A stretch of DNA of 7,043 nucleotides from an uncultured Collinsella sp. GTDB lineage: Bacteria > Actinomycetota > Coriobacteriia > Coriobacteriales > Coriobacteriaceae. Both the position numbers and the translations under genes were made by a program. Each line of letters begins with the position of its first letter. Positions within the stretch are counted from its first letter, which is position 1. Below are positions 7,020 to 7,043 of the stretch, piece after piece. The notes beneath the pieces were generated by a model. That model saw nothing but the letters and a program-made list of their open reading frames with translations, ran no database searches and had not been told where the DNA came from. The DNA lies in assembly GCA_902479095.1 (NCBI GenBank), contig CABSNL010000080.1, positions 1-7,043 of the forward strand, in the 5' to 3' direction.

Positions 7020-7043
7020 CTGTCTCTTATACACATCTCCGAG
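7020..7043. other. Tn5/Nextera adapter remnant (non-genomic)
   Basis: Bases 7020-7038 read CTGTCTCTTATACACATCT, identical to the 19-bp Tn5 mosaic end used in Nextera tagmentation libraries. The following CCGAG (7039-7043) matches the start of the adapter on the read-2/i7 side. Base 7020 could be genomic or adapter. Genomic sequence therefore stops at about 7019, and this end is most likely a contig end with untrimmed adapter. No transposase gene or partner mosaic end is present, so a real Tn5-like insertion is unlikely. Confidence 0.95.

Noticed and set aside
6521..7036. A 171-codon minus-strand frame beginning MCIRDS
   Set aside because: Its start codon is inside the sequencing adapter, and the rest is an out-of-frame reading of infB rich in Arg/Ser/Thr/Pro.
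7020..7038. Tn5 mosaic end as evidence of a real mobile element
   Set aside because: It sits at the window end, is followed by library adapter bases and interrupts infB, with no transposase or second end. Library origin is far more likely.
1..7043. A novel defence, CRISPR, phage or biosynthetic system
   Set aside because: Every base outside the adapter is in or next to a recognised housekeeping gene. I saw no direct-repeat arrays, RNA genes, integrases or unexplained open stretches over 15 nt.

Overview
The window is a high-GC bacterial segment in which every gene lies on the minus strand. From right to left it carries infB (5' truncated), rbfA, a DHH/DHHA1 phosphoesterase of the NrnA type, truB, ribF and dnaG (3' truncated). 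All spacers are 15 nt or less and three junctions overlap, so the genes form one compact, probably co-transcribed block with no room for intergenic promoters or terminators. Protein character, GC richness and gene order suggest an actinobacterium of the class Coriobacteriia, perhaps close to Collinsella. That assignment comes from familiarity with such proteins, not from a search.

Layout. Positions 1-1361 hold the first 453 codons of DNA primase (zinc finger, TOPRIM core and the start of the C-terminal region), running off the left edge. Positions 1354-2361 hold the bifunctional riboflavin kinase/FAD synthetase. Positions 2358-3290 hold tRNA pseudouridine-55 synthase. Positions 3306-4349 hold the DHH phosphoesterase. 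Positions 4342-4752 hold the 30S maturation factor RbfA. Positions 4764-7019 hold the C-terminal three quarters or so of translation initiation factor IF-2. Positions 7020-7043 are not genomic: they match the Tn5/Nextera mosaic end plus the start of the sequencing adapter.

Functionally this is the widespread infB-rbfA-nrnA-truB-ribF translation/ribosome-maturation cluster, with replication primase attached at the downstream end. IF-2 loads initiator tRNA, RbfA matures the 30S subunit, TruB modifies tRNA, the NrnA-type enzyme removes very short RNA fragments and pAp, RibF makes FMN/FAD, and DnaG primes DNA synthesis. The dnaG start is embedded in the end of ribF, so primase synthesis is probably translationally coupled to ribF. 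Phenylalanine codon choice changes sharply from infB (mostly TTC) to dnaG (mostly TTT), consistent with different expression levels inside one operon.

I see no new defence, mobile or RNA system. The points most worth a second look are the adapter at the right end, which creates a false infB start, the perfect 15-bp inverted repeat at the extreme left end, which may be an assembly fold-back, and the coupling of dnaG to the infB cluster.
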